Source: CAZHZT01 sp964537285 (GTDB lineage Bacteria > Bacteroidota > Bacteroidia > Chitinophagales > Saprospiraceae). From it: 21,748 nt of DNA. A model generated the notes under the pieces. The model was given only the letters and a program-made list of their open reading frames with translations, was not told where the DNA came from and searched no databases. Made by a program: the position numbers and the translations under genes. Location: assembly GCA_964537285.1 (NCBI GenBank), contig CAZHZT010000097.1:1-21748 (forward strand), in the 5' to 3' direction. Positions 18,816-21,748 of the stretch are shown here, one piece after another. Within the stretch, counting starts at the first letter, position 1; each line of letters starts with the position of its first letter.

Positions 18816-21668
18816 ATGAAAAGACTTTACGCTAATATTCTGCTTTTTTGGGTTTTTATACCTTTTTCCTTTTCACAAATATCTTTTTCAGATAATACTT
18901 CATTACTGGGTGGGCTCAGCACTTATGGTGGAGGGCCGGTTGGTATCGTTGATTTAAATAACGATGGCTATGACGATATCGTATTATTAAATTATGCAAG
19001 TGACATAATTGTTGTATACCAGCATCCGGATAGTCTTACTTATCCTTACACAAACACTGGTATGTTTATTCAATCCTGGGCGGTTTGCGCCGGAGATGTA
19101 GATAATGATGGTTGGTCGGAGTTGTTTGCCGGAGGCTACAATAATGGTATTCTTTTATTGAGGCCGGATGTGGGAAATCCCGGAATGTTCAATGATGAAT
19201 ACCTGGATGCTCCGAATCAAACATTTGTGCAAGGAAGCAACATGGCTGATATTAATAATGACGGATTTCTGGACATTTTTATTTGCCATGACAATGGTCC
19301 TTCCAGAATAATTGGTAATGACGGAACCGGTGATTTTTTCTTCACCGATACAGATTGGATTGATCTGGAGTTATATCCTACAGCGGAAGAAAACTCAGGC
19401 AATTATGGAAGCGTCTGGTCAGACTTTGACAGTGACGGCGATCTAGACCTATACATTGCTAAATGCCGTCAAGGTGTGAATAGCCCATCTGATCCCCGAC
19501 GGATTAACCAACTTTGGGTCAATGATGGCAACAATAATTATTCGGAACTTGGTGCTGAATACAACCTGAATAATGGCGCTCAATCCTGGACAGCAGACTT
19601 CGCGGATATCGATAATGATGGTGATTTTGATTGCTTCATTACTAATCACGATGTTTTAAGCCAACTTCTCGAGAATGTCGGTAATGGTCGATTTGAAGAT
19701 ATTACGCCTGCTTCCGGTATTGAAGTAGGCGGCCTGGCTATTCAAGGAATTATGGAGGATTTTGATAACGATGGTTATGTGGATATTCTGGTGTCGGGTA
19801 GTTTCGATCAACTTTTTATGAATAATGGCGACAAAACTTTTACCGAAATTGAGGCCGGCCTGAGCGGTGATATGCATTCCTTTGCAATAGGTGATTTGAA
19901 TACCGATGGATTCATAGATATTTTCGGAAGTTACGGCGATGGTTTTAATACGCCCTCCAATGTAGATGAAGACATCTTGTGGCTTAATGATGGTAATGAC
20001 AACCATTACTTAAATGTGAATTTGGAAGGAGTGATCAGTAATCGAATGGCAGTAGGCGCCAGAGTCGAAATCTTTGGCCCTTGGGGTAAACAAATCCGGG
20101 AGGTGAGAGCTGGAGAAAGCTACGGTATTTTTAACAGTTTTACTCGCCACTTTGGACTTGGAGATTCTGAGCAAGTAGATCTCGTCGTCGTTAAATGGCC
20201 ATCAGGTAGAGTGAATGTTGTTGAGAATCCAGGGGTGGATACGAGTATCACAATTGTAGAAAGTGACTGTTCTTACACTGCTCCTGATATTTCTTTTGAT
20301 GGCCCTGCTGTACTTTGTGAAGGAGAAAGCATTGAACTTACGGTATCGGGAGGGGCAAATCCTATTTGGTCCACAGGTGAAATGAGTAATAGTATTACCG
20401 TGACCGAATCCGGAACTTTTTATTGCTACCTTGAAGATGGGAATGGTTGCTATGCTATTACAGACGCCGTCCAGATCTTTTTTGAAAGTGATTTTGACGT
20501 TGAGTTAATAGTTGATGGTGCTACTGAAATTTGTGAAGGAGGAGTTGTAACGTTAACAGCTGAAACAGATTACCCCGTGACCTGGTCAACAGGGGATACT
20601 ACCCAAACTATAGAGATTACCGCTTCGGGAACTTATTTTGCGACTGCTGAAGGACTATGCTCATTAGTGCAAACCCCTTCAGTTGATGTTGCCGTATATC
20701 AAGTCGATCTGCCTACTAACTTGTTGGGAGACACGTTGGGCAATCCAGGTGTAGCAGAATTGCTTGCTACCGGAGACTCCCTCTTATGGTATGAAAACCC
20801 AACAGGAGGAATGCCTATTGGAAGCGGCAGCTTGTTTGTCACCGATATTTTAGAGGAAACAACAACTTTTTATGTTGAAAATGTTCTTTCTGTTCCTCAA
20901 GGCCCGCTTTTCCTTGGCCCAGAAGCGCATAATGGAACTTCCCTCTTCAATGGCGATAGTTATAACGGCGGACTTTACTTTAATGCTGAAAGAGCGTTTC
21001 GTCTCATTTCTTTAAAAGCTTTCACGGATACTCCGGGCATGCGTCGAATTGAATTAAGAAATGCTAATAATGATAGTCTGATAACATTTGCAGATGTAGA
21101 TATCCAGGATGTTGCCTCAGATACTGTTTTTGAATTAAACTTTGATATAGCACCAGGGAATTATTATATCACTACAGATGAAAGTGTAAATATAAATACT
21201 TTGGGATACGAAAGCCCAAGATTCTACCGGAGCAACCTGGGGATTAGCTATCCATATGAGGTACAGGAAGTGGTAAGCATTTATGGCTCTAGTGCGAGCG
21301 AATCTTTCTACTATTATTTCTATGATTGGGAAATCGAATCCGCTTTGGATTGTTATAGTGAGCGTTTACCGGTAACGGTGTTTTTTGATAGCACACTTCA
21401 GACTAATTCCTTGCTCGATAAAAGCGACCTAAGGTTATTCCCTAATCCGGTAAAGAACCAACTAAATATTGATTTGCGGGAAAGAAGAGCAATTGACTGG
21501 AAAATTTGGGATGCTACCGGAAGGTTAGCGCTGGCCAGGCAGTCGGGAGTTAATCAAGTTGGGAATACAGAGCAGCTATCAATTAATGTCGGCAGCTTAC
21601 ACTCAGGTGTCTATGTAATAGAGATTCAAACAGAGGAAGGTACTTGGCGAGGGAAGTTTATTAAATAA
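18816..21668 (+). CDS. Secreted FG-GAP/ASPIC (CRTAC1-like) protein with T9SS sorting domain
   Basis: A 950-aa secreted protein. Residues 1-20 are a signal peptide (MKRLYANILLFWVFIPFSFS). Residues 25-395 hold seven FG-GAP/VCBS blades, each with a Ca2+-binding-type acidic loop (DLNNDGYDD at 46, DVDNDG 94, DINNDGFLD 145, DFDSDGDLD 203, DIDNDGDFD 264, DFDNDGYVD 315, DLNTDGFID 360), so one beta-propeller. Residues 397-482 are an ASPIC/UnbV domain (GARVEIFGPWGKQIREVRAGESYG...RHFGLGD...VVVKWPSG). Two Ig-like modules follow (490-555 and 565-627, both with CEG and WSTG motifs), then a less clear beta region. Residues 872-950 (LFPNPVKNQLNI...GVYVIEIQTEEGTWRGKFIK) are the T9SS type A sorting domain. The start is ATG 18816; the frame runs back to a TTG at 18699 but the signal peptide decides. 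Ligand unknown, probably adhesion or glycan binding. Confidence 0.95.
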   Translation: MKRLYANILLFWVFIPFSFSQISFSDNTSLLGGLSTYGGGPVGIVDLNNDGYDDIVLLNYASDIIVVYQHPDSLTYPYTNTGMFIQSWAVCAGDVDNDGWSELFAGGYNNGILLLRPDVGNPGMFNDEYLDAPNQTFVQGSNMADINNDGFLDIFICHDNGPSRIIGNDGTGDFFFTDTDWIDLELYPTAEENSGNYGSVWSDFDSDGDLDLYIAKCRQGVNSPSDPRRINQLWVNDGNNNYSELGAEYNLNNGAQSWTADFADIDNDGDFDCFITNHDVLSQLLENVGNGRFEDITPASGIEVGGLAIQGIMEDFDNDGYVDILVSGSFDQLFMNNGDKTFTEIEAGLSGDMHSFAIGDLNTDGFIDIFGSYGDGFNTPSNVDEDILWLNDGNDNHYLNVNLEGVISNRMAVGARVEIFGPWGKQIREVRAGESYGIFNSFTRHFGLGDSEQVDLVVVKWPSGRVNVVENPGVDTSITIVESDCSYTAPDISFDGPAVLCEGESIELTVSGGANPIWSTGEMSNSITVTESGTFYCYLEDGNGCYAITDAVQIFFESDFDVELIVDGATEICEGGVVTLTAETDYPVTWSTGDTTQTIEITASGTYFATAEGLCSLVQTPSVDVAVYQVDLPTNLLGDTLGNPGVAELLATGDSLLWYENPTGGMPIGSGSLFVTDILEETTTFYVENVLSVPQGPLFLGPEAHNGTSLFNGDSYNGGLYFNAERAFRLISLKAFTDTPGMRRIELRNANNDSLITFADVDIQDVASDTVFELNFDIAPGNYYITTDESVNINTLGYESPRFYRSNLGISYPYEVQEVVSIYGSSASESFYYYFYDWEIESALDCYSERLPVTVFFDSTLQTNSLLDKSDLRLFPNPVKNQLNIDLRERRAIDWKIWDATGRLALARQSGVNQVGNTEQLSINVGSLHSGVYVIEIQTEEGTWRGKFIK

Positions 21669-21730
21669 GAAGCCTTTCTACAATATTTAGGCTTCTAGTG
21701 CTTTAAATTATAAATAGTTCTATAATTTTC

Positions 21731-21748
21731 CGTTCTTTGACATAAAAA
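21731..21748 (+). mobile_element. Possible end of another MITE-like copy, cut by the window edge
   Basis: GTTCTTTGACATAAA at 21732-21746 matches the left end of the element. The base before it is C, where left ends usually have A, and the last bases (AAAAA) depart from the expected TTGTG. The right half and any duplication are outside the window, so this may be a copy, a fragment or a coincidence. Confidence 0.5.

Overview
The window looks like an ordinary stretch of chromosome from a Bacteroidota bacterium, most likely of the Saprospiria/Lewinella type. The reasons are a secreted FG-GAP/ASPIC protein ending in a type IX secretion (T9SS) sorting domain, SPSC/TSC-type lipoproteins, the DUF1573-yajC-ybbR gene order, AT-rich leaders with almost no Shine-Dalgarno sequences, and promoter words of the TAnnTTTG type. 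Class-level placement is inference. No rRNA, tRNA, CRISPR array, phage gene or transposase gene was found.

Layout. (1) 1-3080: a LexA/CI-like S24 regulator, a 73-aa orphan and a RhlE-type DEAD-box helicase. (2) 3107-4473: a compact pair, a one-domain voltage-gated cation channel with a Cav-like TVEGW filter and an ERI1-like DEDDh exonuclease. (3) 4632-8162: a lipoprotein isoaspartyl peptidase/asparaginase, an EI24/CysZ-like membrane protein and a 461-aa protein of unknown function. (4) 8566-11679: a YheT-like hydrolase, a lipoprotein and a CpdA-like phosphoesterase. (5) 11943-15175, all minus strand: HAD phosphatase, Rpn-type nuclease, WD40 propeller and dCTP deaminase. (6) 15447-18524: an extended SDR reductase converging on DUF1573-yajC-ybbR. 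(7) 18816-21668: the T9SS cargo protein.

The genes are mostly housekeeping or common accessory genes. The spaces between them are the unusual part. They are packed with several unrelated families of palindromic repeats. The best supported is a 111-112 bp element with GTTCTTTGACA ends. It has five full copies (82, 1720, 12494, 17798, 18543), one internally deleted copy (11685) and one possible copy cut by the right edge. Four full copies and the deleted copy are each flanked by a perfect 8-bp direct repeat, different every time (AAAAAACT, ATATTTTT, GGTTTTGT, ATTTTTGA, TGAATAAT). This is the mark of transposition, so I read it as a non-autonomous, MITE-like element moved by a transposase encoded elsewhere. 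Full copies lie 6-20 bp from the start codons of the helicase, dcd, yajC and DUF1573 genes when the flanking duplication is counted. One appears to have split a wd40-dcd operon. One copy has its loop inverted relative to its ends.

Other repeat families are a triple-hairpin repeat in two opposite copies (8207, 11745), a repeat with AGACTTGTTCT ends and changing interiors (1215, 6651, half at 15275), a compound palindrome (5728, half at 1) and a short dispersed CGTTTCCCGTTATCCG-like word. All coordinates were read by eye from the sequence. Protein family names rest on motifs and remembered family features, not on a search.
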